Shown here piece after piece: positions 1-5,235 of a DNA stretch of 6,031 nt. A model generated the notes under the pieces. The model saw nothing but the letters and a program-made list of their open reading frames with translations. It had not been told where the DNA came from and searched no databases. Position 1 is the stretch's first letter; every line of letters starts with the position of its first letter. This stretch comes from an uncultured Persicitalea sp. (GTDB taxonomy: Bacteria > Bacteroidota > Bacteroidia > Cytophagales > Spirosomataceae), in NCBI GenBank assembly GCA_950075905.1, contig CATMVR010000337.1, positions 1-6,031 on the forward strand. Direction: 5' to 3'. The translations under genes were made by a program, and so were the position numbers.

Positions 1-358
1 TCAGGAGGTAAACGGCAAGCTCAAAGAAAAGACCAGTACCGTCCAGGTACAGGACAGCTATCGGGTTACTTTTGCGGATGCTAAGTCGTCCCGGCCACAG
101 GTACAGGTATCCCATCCTATCAACCATACCGTCACTAGCCTCTACTACCGCGAGCCCGTGAATATGCGGCAGATTTATTCAGATCGGTATGGTACCATGT
201 GCCCGGTCAAAAAAATCAGCCCGGCCTCCTACGAAGTAATGATGCCCGACGGCAAAAAGGCGGTATACTCCTACCTGCGGGGGCAGTGCCGCGAAGTGCG
301 CTCCGAAATCGTGGGTATTGACCTCATATTCCGGATTCGCCCCGATAGCCTGCGGTAA
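1..358 (+). CDS. DUF6134-like protein, C-terminal part (5' end outside window)
   Basis: The frame beginning at base 2 is open from the window edge to TAA at 356-358, giving the last 118 residues of a longer protein. An internal GTG at 158 could pass for a start, but the uninterrupted upstream codons read as normal protein, so the gene very probably begins outside the window. The visible part is mostly alternating polar and hydrophobic residues, as in a beta-rich domain. It includes SLYYREPVNMRQIYSDRYG, then a Cys-Pro, a stretch reading YEVMMPDGKKAVYSY, and a second cysteine in RGQCREV. From memory this pattern (a beta strand, a 'YxEP' turn, a 'F/YS..YG..CP' segment and a terminal 'Y.Y..G.C.EV' strand) matches DUF6134, a Bacteroidota family of unknown function whose members usually have an N-terminal signal peptide. 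The signal region cannot be seen here. No biochemical role can be assigned. The family call is by recollection and is moderate in confidence; the existence of the gene is secure. Confidence 0.7.
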   Translation, partial: QEVNGKLKEKTSTVQVQDSYRVTFADAKSSRPQVQVSHPINHTVTSLYYREPVNMRQIYSDRYGTMCPVKKISPASYEVMMPDGKKAVYSYLRGQCREVRSEIVGIDLIFRIRPDSLR

Positions 359-474
359 CAGTACGGTTCAGCTCATCAATCTACCAGTTCATACCGTCAG
401 ATCCTCACCTGCTGTTGGGATCAGATCCTGGGCTACCTCAGCCTTTGATTCCCAGAAAAAGACATTTGCATTTT

Positions 475-558
475 ATGCCGCTTCCGGCTACTACCGTCGG
501 TACGGCGCCTGCCGACAACTCTACCCTCGACTACACCCGCACGGAGGAGCCGAAATAA
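475..558 (+). CDS. Possible small ORF of 27 codons, doubtful
   Basis: ATG at 475 opens a 27-codon frame ending in TAA at 556-558. The peptide begins MPLPATTVGTAPADN and ends in YTRTEEPK. Codons in this part end mostly in C or G, as in the neighbouring real genes. The same frame is open without a stop back to position 349, so this could also be the tail of a decayed longer frame. No homology is recognised, no promoter of the local type stands clearly in front of it, and no signal or membrane segment is present. It lies just before the hairpin at 580-610. The choice between a real small protein, a gene remnant and chance cannot be made from the sequence. Confidence 0.2.
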   Translation: MPLPATTVGTAPADNSTLDYTRTEEPK

Positions 559-579
559 TAAGCACAGCCGTTAAAAACC

Positions 580-610
580 AACCCGAGAGGTTTTCGAAAC
601 CTGTCGGGTT
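580..610 (+). terminator. Hairpin, probable terminator for the upstream transcript
   Basis: Arms at 580-593 and 597-610 pair over 14 positions with a single G/G mismatch (587/603), around a TCG loop. The arms read AACCCGAGAGGTTT and AAACCTGTCGGGTT. The plus-strand T-tract after the stem is short (TTTAG), so it is not a textbook intrinsic terminator in the rightward direction. The A-run at 573-577 before the stem would give a U-run for leftward transcription. It sits between the upstream gene and the promoter of the next gene, which fits a terminator or insulator role. Confidence 0.55.
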
Positions 611-620
611 TAGACCTGCT

Positions 621-652
621 TTTGGTCCGTAGTCATTCTGGATTTACATTTG
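621..652 (+). promoter_or_regulatory. Bacteroidota-type promoter for the gamma-carbonic anhydrase gene
   Basis: TTTG at 621-624 and TACATTTG at 645-652 are separated by 20 bp. This fits the Bacteroidota primary-sigma consensus TTTG-N19-21-TAnnTTTG exactly at both boxes. Initiation a few bases after the -7 box would leave a leader of about 20 nt before ATG 680. No Shine-Dalgarno sequence is evident in the leader, which is normal for the phylum. Confidence 0.65.
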
Positions 653-679
653 TAGCCGTACCTACCTGCTCTTCATTTT

Positions 680-1195
680 ATGGCTTTAATAAAACCTCTA
701 CGCGGAATAACCCCCACATTTGGAGAAAAACACTGGCTCGCCGACAACGCCACCATAGTGGGTGACGTAGTGATGGGCGCGCGCTGTACTGTCTGGTTCA
801 ACGCCGTGGTACGGGGCGACGTCAACAGCATCCGCATTGGCGACTACTCCAATATTCAGGATGGGGCAGTGATTCACTGCACCTACCAGCGCTTTGCGAC
901 CACCATCGGCAACTACGTATCCATCGGGCATAACGCCATTGTGCACGGTTGCACCATCGAAGACCGCGTGCTCATTGGCATGGGGGCTATTGTAATGGAT
1001 GGCGCCGTCATTGGCACGGGCTCTATCATCGGGGCCGGGGCCATTGTGACGCAAAATACCCGCGTGGAGCCCGGCAGCATCTATGCCGGCAATCCCGCCC
1101 GGTTTTTGAAGAAAGTTACGCCCGAACTGGATGCCGTCATCGACCGCACCGCCGCCAACTACGTCACCTACGCGGGATGGTTTGAAGAGAATTAG
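680..1195 (+). CDS. Gamma-carbonic anhydrase family protein (left-handed beta-helix hexapeptide repeat)
   Basis: The 171-residue length is typical of the YrdA/PaaY/CamH group of gamma-carbonic-anhydrase-like proteins, which are cytoplasmic trimers. Hexapeptide repeats of the form [IV]-G-x-x-x-x run from about residue 23 to 125. They build the left-handed beta helix, and a C-terminal helix (about 147-168) closes it. The three zinc ligands expected for the family are visible as His66, His84 and His89, the last two in GHNAIVHG. The supporting residues Arg45 and Asp47 (VVRGDVNS) and Gln60-Asp61 are also present. The C-terminal GNPAR motif (137-141) is characteristic of this group. By simple spacing, the proton-shuttle Glu84 of the archaeal enzyme Cam (three residues after the first His) is replaced by Tyr69, as in many bacterial homologues. 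Metal binding is therefore likely, but strong CO2-hydrating activity is not assured. The start is placed by its own promoter just upstream. The gene stands alone, and its stop codon overlaps the repeat element that follows. Confidence 0.9.
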   Translation: MALIKPLRGITPTFGEKHWLADNATIVGDVVMGARCTVWFNAVVRGDVNSIRIGDYSNIQDGAVIHCTYQRFATTIGNYVSIGHNAIVHGCTIEDRVLIGMGAIVMDGAVIGTGSIIGAGAIVTQNTRVEPGSIYAGNPARFLKKVTPELDAVIDRTAANYVTYAGWFEEN

Positions 1196-1340
1196 GAATG
1201 CTGAATTATGAATTATGAATTGCCTCCGGTTGAGGACTCATTCTTTGGGAGGGCGCAGTCAATAGTGAAGGGAAACATCTCAACGCTGCTGACTTCTGCA
1301 ACGCCCAATTCAGAATTCCTAATTTCAGAATTCAGAATTC
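1191..1340. repeat. Inverted-repeat element between convergent genes, with TGAATTA/TTCAGAATT units
   Basis: The left arm ATTAGGAATGCTGAATT (1191-1207) matches the reverse complement of 1307-1323 at 16 of 17 positions. The left side continues as a 7-bp tandem repeat, TGAATTA at 1202-1208 and 1209-1215 plus TGAATT at 1216-1221. The right side carries TTCAGAATT three times (1309-1317, 1324-1332, 1331-1339). The centre (about 1222-1306) is unrelated sequence. The left arm includes the stop codon of the carbonic anhydrase gene, and the right side ends at the stop codon of the DedA gene. A long stem-loop here could act as a bidirectional terminator for the two convergent genes, or it could be a small non-autonomous mobile or palindromic repeat. 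No transposase is present and no target-site duplication was found. Confidence 0.55.
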
Positions 1341-1341
1341 T

Positions 1342-1971
1342 TCAAAACTCTTGTTTCCGGGCGTTGAAGTAGCCTTTGACGACGGTAAAGGTAGTGACGG
1401 CCAAAAAGAACAGGATCACATACTCTACATAATCCATGATCCAGGGGAAGCGCTCGCCAAAGAGAAAGCCGCCGCCGGTTAGTCCCAGAATCCAGAAAGC
1501 GCCCCCCAAAACATTGAAGGTTAGGAAACGGGCAAAAGGCATCCGGACAAACCCAGCCAGAATAGGCGCAAACGTCCGGACGATGGGGAGAAACCGGCTG
1601 ATAATCAGCGTCCGGCTACCGTATTTATCGAAGTACTTCCGGGTGGTTTCAATATTCTTTTTCTTGAAAAAAAATTAGTCTTTCCGGGTTTCCAGCTGTC
1701 CTCCAAAAAACCACCCGAAGACATACCCTACCAGGGAGCCCAGCACGGCCGCCGAAAATAGACAGATCAGCAACAGCGAAATGGGTACATCCAGAATACG
1801 GGTACCACAAAATACGCCCGCCAGTAACACCAGGTAATCGCCCGGCAGGAAAAAGGCAAAAAACAGACCGTTTTCGGCAAATACGATGAGCGTAATGACG
1901 ATGAGGCCGCCGGTGCGGATGAGTTCTTCGGAATCGAGCAGGTATTGAAAAAATTCAATAATTGAATTCAT
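1342..1971 (-). pseudogene. DedA-family membrane protein gene interrupted by an in-frame TAA
   Basis: Read through, the frame has 209 codons, the normal length for DedA (SNARE-associated/VTT) proteins. These are inner-membrane proteins linked to membrane homeostasis, lipid flipping and undecaprenyl-phosphate recycling. The first DedA motif is present in codons 33-45, ENGLFFAFFLPGD. The second, RFLPIVRTFAP, spans codons 126-136. Between them codon 99 (1677-1675 on the minus strand) is TAA, in the context RKD-stop-FFFKKK. Family members usually have Ser here (RKDS.FFKK), so a TCA to TAA change would explain it. Both halves lie in one frame, so this is not a frameshift. The 98-residue product would lack the second motif and the C-terminal membrane segments. 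An ATG at codon 144 is internal to the domain and unlikely to rescue function. ATG 1971 is preferred over an upstream in-frame ATG at 2019 because that one lies inside the ABC-F gene. The gene follows the ABC-F gene by 20 bp, probably on one transcript. A base-calling error remains possible. Confidence 0.8.
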
Positions 1972-1991
1972 AGCGGGTTCTTTGGTCAAAA

Positions 1992-3881
1992 TTAAGCAAA
2001 TTCTGATAGTTCGAGCCAACGCATTTCTTTTTCGCCCAAACTATCCGTAATCTCCTCGATCTCCCTGGCCCAGGCAGTAAGCTCCTCGTGCGAACCCCCG
2101 CTATTTAATTTCTGAATGAGCGTTGCCTTGCGCTCTTCCATTGCCGCCATATCCGTTTCCAATTGTTCCATTTCGCGCTGCTCCTTATAGGAAAGTTTGC
2201 GTTTGGCCGTATCGGTAGCTTTGGGTGTAGTAGCTACGGGTACTTCTGCCTTCGGCGCAGACCGCGCCTCGGCGGCCTCCTGCCGGCTGCTGCTCTCCTG
2301 CTCTTCCAGCCACAGCCGGTAGTCGGGATAGTTGCCGGGGAAATCGCGTATTTTCCCTTCGCCTTCAAATACAAACAGGTGGTCTACGAGCTGATCCAGA
2401 AAGTAACGGTCGTGCGATACGATGATCAGACAGCCCGGAAAATTGGATAGAAACTCTTCCAGCACATTCAGGCTACTGATGTCCAGATCGTTGGTAGGCT
2501 CGTCAAGAATCAGAAAATTGGGCTCTTTCATGAGCATCAGCAAAAGCTGCAGGCGGCGTTTTTCTCCTCCGCTGAGCTTTTCGATGTAGTCATGCTGCTT
2601 AGCTGGGGGAAACAGAAAAGTTTCCAGAAACTTGGACACCGTTACGGTTTGTCCGTTGCCCAGCCGCACCACTTCGGCCACATCCTTTACGATTTCGATC
2701 ACCCGCTGCCCGTCTTCAAAGCTGATGTCTGACTGGGTGTAGTACCCAAACTGCACCGTGTCGCCGCGCACCACCTGTCCGTTGGTAGGGCGCTCCTCGC
2801 CCGTAATCATTTTCAGCAGGGTGGTTTTGCCCATACCATTGGGGCCCACAATGCCGATACGGTCGCCCTTCCGGAAGGTATACACAAAGTTATGAATCAG
2901 CTCGCGGTCGCCGTAGCGCTTGCCAACACTTTGCAGCTCCACAATCTTGCTTCCCAGGCGGGTGGCCTTCACATTCAGTTCGAGCTGATTGTCGAATTTT
3001 TTCTGACTGGCTTTGTCTTTCAAGTCCTCAAAGGCATCTACCCGGTACTTAGCCTTGGTGCCCCGGGCCTTGGGCTGCCGCCGTATCCAGTCCAGCTCCT
3101 TGCGCATGAGGTTGCGGGCTTTGTCAATTTCGGCGGCCTCCACCTCCTCGCGTTCCGATTTCTTTTCCAGAAAATAGGCGTAGTTTCCCTTATAGACAAA
3201 AGCCGAACCGTGGTCCAGCTCCAGCACATTGTTGCAGACTTTATCCAGAAAATACCGGTCGTGGGTTACGACCAGCAGGGTGGTATTCTGGGTATTGAGG
3301 TAGCTTTCGAGCCATTCCACCGTGGTCAGATCCAGGTGGTTAGTGGGCTCATCCAGAATCAGTAGGTCCGGGTCTTCCAACAGTACCTTGGCCAGGGCTA
3401 CGCGCTTGCGCTGCCCACCCGAGAGGGTACCGAAGCGAGCGTCCACGTCATGAATCCCGAGCCGGCCCAGAATCTCTTTCACCTTGGCTTCAAAATCCCA
3501 GGCTTTGAGATGATCCATCTCTTCCAGAATCTCCGTCAGGGCCTCGTTGTTGCCCGCAGCCAGTGCCTGCTCGTAACGTTTTACGGCGTGCGCCACCGGG
3601 TTAGACGAGGCAAAGATGACTTCGATCACGGGCAGGGCTTCGTCGAAGGACGGGCTTTGATCCAGATAGCCCAGCCGGATGTCTTTGCGCAGGCTTACCT
3701 CCCCTTCGTCGGGAGCGAGTACCCCCGCCAGAATATTCAGAAAGGTAGTTTTGCCGGTGCCGTTGGTACCGATGAGCGCTACTTTGTCGCCCCGGTTCAG
3801 GCCAAAACTTATATTTTTAAAAAGCCATTTTTCGCCAAATGACTTGGATATATTTTCCGCAGAAAGGTAATTCATACTCAT
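1992..3881 (-). CDS. uup: ABC-F family ATPase, Uup-like
   Basis: This soluble 629-residue protein has two ABC ATPase domains and no membrane segments, which defines ABC-F. These proteins act on the ribosome or translation, not in transport. Domain 1 has Walker A GTNGTGKT (38-45), signature LSGGQ (153-157), Walker B with DEPTNHLD (177-184) and the H-loop THD around 207. The linker of about 235-300, including WIRRQPKARGTKAKYRVDAF (265-284), corresponds to the ABC-F helical arm that contacts P-site tRNA. Domain 2 has Walker A GPNGMGKT (346-353), signature LSGGE (436-440), DEPTNDLD (460-467) and His490. After an Ala/Pro/Lys-rich spacer (about 530-560), residues 561-625 are highly charged and should form a coiled coil, like the C-terminal domain of Uup. 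Length, arm and tail agree with Uup, which in E. coli binds ribosomes and affects precise transposon excision. Antibiotic-resistance ABC-F proteins are a less likely alternative. Both ATP sites look intact. ATG at 3881 or the second Met at 3875 could be the start. It is the first gene of the operon with DedA. Confidence 0.9.
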   Translation of the reverse strand: MSMNYLSAENISKSFGEKWLFKNISFGLNRGDKVALIGTNGTGKTTFLNILAGVLAPDEGEVSLRKDIRLGYLDQSPSFDEALPVIEVIFASSNPVAHAVKRYEQALAAGNNEALTEILEEMDHLKAWDFEAKVKEILGRLGIHDVDARFGTLSGGQRKRVALAKVLLEDPDLLILDEPTNHLDLTTVEWLESYLNTQNTTLLVVTHDRYFLDKVCNNVLELDHGSAFVYKGNYAYFLEKKSEREEVEAAEIDKARNLMRKELDWIRRQPKARGTKAKYRVDAFEDLKDKASQKKFDNQLELNVKATRLGSKIVELQSVGKRYGDRELIHNFVYTFRKGDRIGIVGPNGMGKTTLLKMITGEERPTNGQVVRGDTVQFGYYTQSDISFEDGQRVIEIVKDVAEVVRLGNGQTVTVSKFLETFLFPPAKQHDYIEKLSGGEKRRLQLLLMLMKEPNFLILDEPTNDLDISSLNVLEEFLSNFPGCLIIVSHDRYFLDQLVDHLFVFEGEGKIRDFPGNYPDYRLWLEEQESSSRQEAAEARSAPKAEVPVATTPKATDTAKRKLSYKEQREMEQLETDMAAMEERKATLIQKLNSGGSHEELTAWAREIEEITDSLGEKEMRWLELSEFA

Positions 3882-3897
3882 AAAGATAATTCGACCG

Positions 3898-3930
3898 CAA
3901 AGGTAGGGCTCATCCGGTCAAAATGAGCAA
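3898..3930 (-). promoter_or_regulatory. Candidate promoter for the ABC-F/DedA operon
   Basis: On the minus strand TACCTTTG (3905-3898) matches the Bacteroidota -7 box TAnnTTTG exactly. It would start transcription about 10 nt before the ABC-F ATG at 3881. The -33 partner is weak: a TTG at 3930-3928 has 22 bp of spacing and a TTTG at 3922-3919 only 13 bp. The -7 box is therefore the main support. Confidence 0.4.
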
Positions 3931-3969
3931 TTTGCTTCTATTAGTAAACTTTATTTCCCAAATTATAGG

Positions 3970-3977
3970 TACTTTAG
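3970..3977 (+). promoter_or_regulatory. Weak candidate -7 box for the SUMF1-like gene
   Basis: TACTTTAG matches TAnnTTTG at all but one of the specified positions and lies 63 bp before ATG 4041. No clear TTTG stands 19-21 bp upstream. The 159-bp divergent region must hold the promoter for this gene, but its exact position is not clear. Confidence 0.22.
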
Positions 3978-4040
3978 CATCTTGTTGTTCTTTCTATTGA
4001 ACGTAGTATCCAATTAAAACAAGTTGTTGCTTCTGCTTTT

Positions 4041-5033
4041 ATGAATGTAAAATGCATCGCCACGGGAGTCCTCTTCCTGGCCAGTACTATTGCCTTTTCG
4101 CAAACAAAACCCGCCAACTACACCCAGAAAATCCCCGGTAGCAACCAGACGTACGACATGGTAGCTGTGCCGGCCGGGGAGTTTGTGATGGGTAGCCCGG
4201 CTACCGAACCCGGCCGCAAGGACGATGAGGGCCCTCAGCATACCGTAAAGATAGAGCCTTTCTGGATCGGGAAACATGAGGTAACCTGGGATTTCTACGA
4301 CCTGTACGCTTTTAAGAATATGGAAAAAGAAATGGCCGACCGCTTCCCTGACCCCAGCAAGAGCGTAGCCAAAACCGACGCCAGCACCCGCCCCAGTCCG
4401 CCCTATGTGGATATGTCGTTTGGCATGGGCCGGGAGGGCTATCCGGCCATAAACATGACGCAATACGCGGCTATTAAGTTCTGCAAGTGGCTTTACGACA
4501 AAACGGGCGTCTTTTACCGTCTGCCTACCGAGGCCGAATGGGAGTATGCCGCCCGGGCCGGTACCAAAACCGCCTACTCCTTTGGCAACGACGCGTCCAA
4601 ACTGGGCGAATATGCCTGGTACAAGGACAACAGCGACGGAGCCTACAAGCAAATCGGCACCAAAAAGCCCAACCCCTGGGGCTTGCACGATATGCACGGC
4701 AACGTAATGGAGTGGACCCTGGACCAATATGTACCCGACTACTACGCCAAGAAAAAAAACGGAGAGGCCAAAGAATCTTACGCCCCCGTTACCGAACTAT
4801 ACCCCACCGCCGTACGCGGCGGCTCCTGGGACGATGAGGCCGACGTGGCCCGTAGTGCGGCCAGGGTACCCTCCTCTCCCGACTGGAAGGTACTGGACCC
4901 ACAGCTGCCAAAAAGCGAATGGTGGATGACGAGCGCGTCTTTTGTGGGCTTCCGGCTGGTACGCCCCGTAAAAACCCCGTCTGTGGCCGAAATTGAAGCG
5001 TACTACAACCCTCCCCTCATCGAAGACTACTGA
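4041..5033 (+). CDS. Secreted SUMF1/formylglycine-generating-enzyme-like protein lacking catalytic cysteines
   Basis: The 330-residue product begins with a signal peptide (basic start, hydrophobic 7-19, likely cleavage after AFS at 18-20), so it should be exported to the periplasm or beyond. Residues 39-308 form an FGE-sulfatase (SUMF1) domain, which is related to C-type-lectin folds. The entry strand is VAVPAGEFVMGS (41-52), followed by FWIGKHEVT (74-82), RLPTEAEWEYAAR (160-172), PWGLHDMHGNVMEW (212-225), RGGSW (259-263) and GFRLVRP (303-309). In true formylglycine-generating enzymes two cysteines shortly after the GGSW motif bind copper and catalyse oxidation. Here the segment reads RGGSWDDEADVARSAAR with no cysteine, and the mature protein has a single Cys (148). 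Sulfatase activation is therefore unlikely; a binding, structural or other role is more plausible. The C-terminus ends in a short acidic, tyrosine-containing tail. ATG 4041 is chosen because it places the signal peptide correctly. The next gene, also predicted to be exported, lies 202 bp downstream in the same direction. Confidence 0.88.
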   Translation: MNVKCIATGVLFLASTIAFSQTKPANYTQKIPGSNQTYDMVAVPAGEFVMGSPATEPGRKDDEGPQHTVKIEPFWIGKHEVTWDFYDLYAFKNMEKEMADRFPDPSKSVAKTDASTRPSPPYVDMSFGMGREGYPAINMTQYAAIKFCKWLYDKTGVFYRLPTEAEWEYAARAGTKTAYSFGNDASKLGEYAWYKDNSDGAYKQIGTKKPNPWGLHDMHGNVMEWTLDQYVPDYYAKKKNGEAKESYAPVTELYPTAVRGGSWDDEADVARSAARVPSSPDWKVLDPQLPKSEWWMTSASFVGFRLVRPVKTPSVAEIEAYYNPPLIEDY

Positions 5034-5085
5034 TATGCCCGGGCGAATTGATTTCCCGAGCAGATGCTAGCTAATTTACTGACTC

Positions 5086-5105
5086 ATAAGGGTAGTTACC
5101 CTTAT
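5086..5105. terminator. Perfect dyad ATAAGGGTA-GT-TACCCTTAT, terminator or operator
   Basis: Nine bases on each side of a GT centre are perfectly complementary (5086-5094 with 5097-5105), starting 53 bp after the SUMF1-like stop codon. In RNA this forms a stem of about eight pairs with a four-base loop. Only TTTC follows, a weak U-tract, so termination is plausible but not certain. A perfect short dyad upstream of the next gene could equally be a protein-binding site. Confidence 0.4.
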
Positions 5106-5148
5106 TTCAGGACTTTGTAGGGTAGGTTTTGTCCAAAGTTTCGTCTTA

Positions 5149-5204
5149 TAACTATGCAGTGGGCTAATCCCATCCGGCTTTCTCAGCATTGAACATTTAA
5201 TTTG
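5149..5204 (+). promoter_or_regulatory. Weak candidate -7 boxes for the Gfo/Idh/MocA gene
   Basis: Two sequences each differ by one base from TAnnTTTG: TAACTATG at 5149-5156, with a TTTG 17 bp upstream at 5128-5131, and TTAATTTG at 5197-5204, with no good -33 box. Either could start a transcript for the gene at 5236, but neither is strong, and read-through from the gene upstream is possible. Confidence 0.2.
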
Positions 5205-5235
5205 CCGATTACTATTTTTAAACACTTAACATATC

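Larger units (their letters stand above)
359..679. other. Intergenic region between the DUF6134-like and gamma-carbonic anhydrase genes
   Basis: This 321-bp stretch has no convincing full-length gene. It holds a doubtful 27-codon ORF (475-558), a strong hairpin (580-610) and a well-formed promoter (621-652), each listed separately. A 9-bp direct repeat TCAGATCCT occurs at 397-405 and 421-429. The reading frame running through 318-632 overlaps the end of the upstream gene and crosses the hairpin and the promoter, so I treat it as spurious. Nothing resembling a known riboswitch or tRNA was recognised. Confidence 0.6.

Noticed and set aside
397..429. Two copies of TCAGATCCT as the start of a repeat array or riboswitch
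   Set aside because: There are only two 9-bp copies with no further periodicity, and no convincing conserved RNA fold was found around them.
318..632. 104-codon plus-strand frame overlapping the end of the DUF6134-like gene
   Set aside because: It overlaps the upstream coding region in another frame, runs through the hairpin and the promoter, has no recognisable domain, and its composition is unlike its neighbours.
1667..1674. Homopolymer frameshift as the cause of the split DedA gene
   Set aside because: The upstream half, the TAA and the downstream half are all in the same frame, so a length change in the 8-base run would break the gene instead of restoring it. A substitution is the simplest explanation.
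2892..3365. 157-codon plus-strand frame opposite the ABC-F gene
   Set aside because: It mirrors the conserved ABC-F linker and ATPase motifs on the other strand and has no independent support.
4018..4028. Small dyad AACAAGTTGTT before the SUMF1-like start as an operator
   Set aside because: An 11-bp AT-rich dyad in an AT-rich leader is expected by chance, and no second copy or known operator match was seen.
4014..4727. 237-codon antisense frame opposite the SUMF1-like gene
   Set aside because: It is fully opposite a gene with clear SUMF1 motifs and has no recognisable motif of its own.
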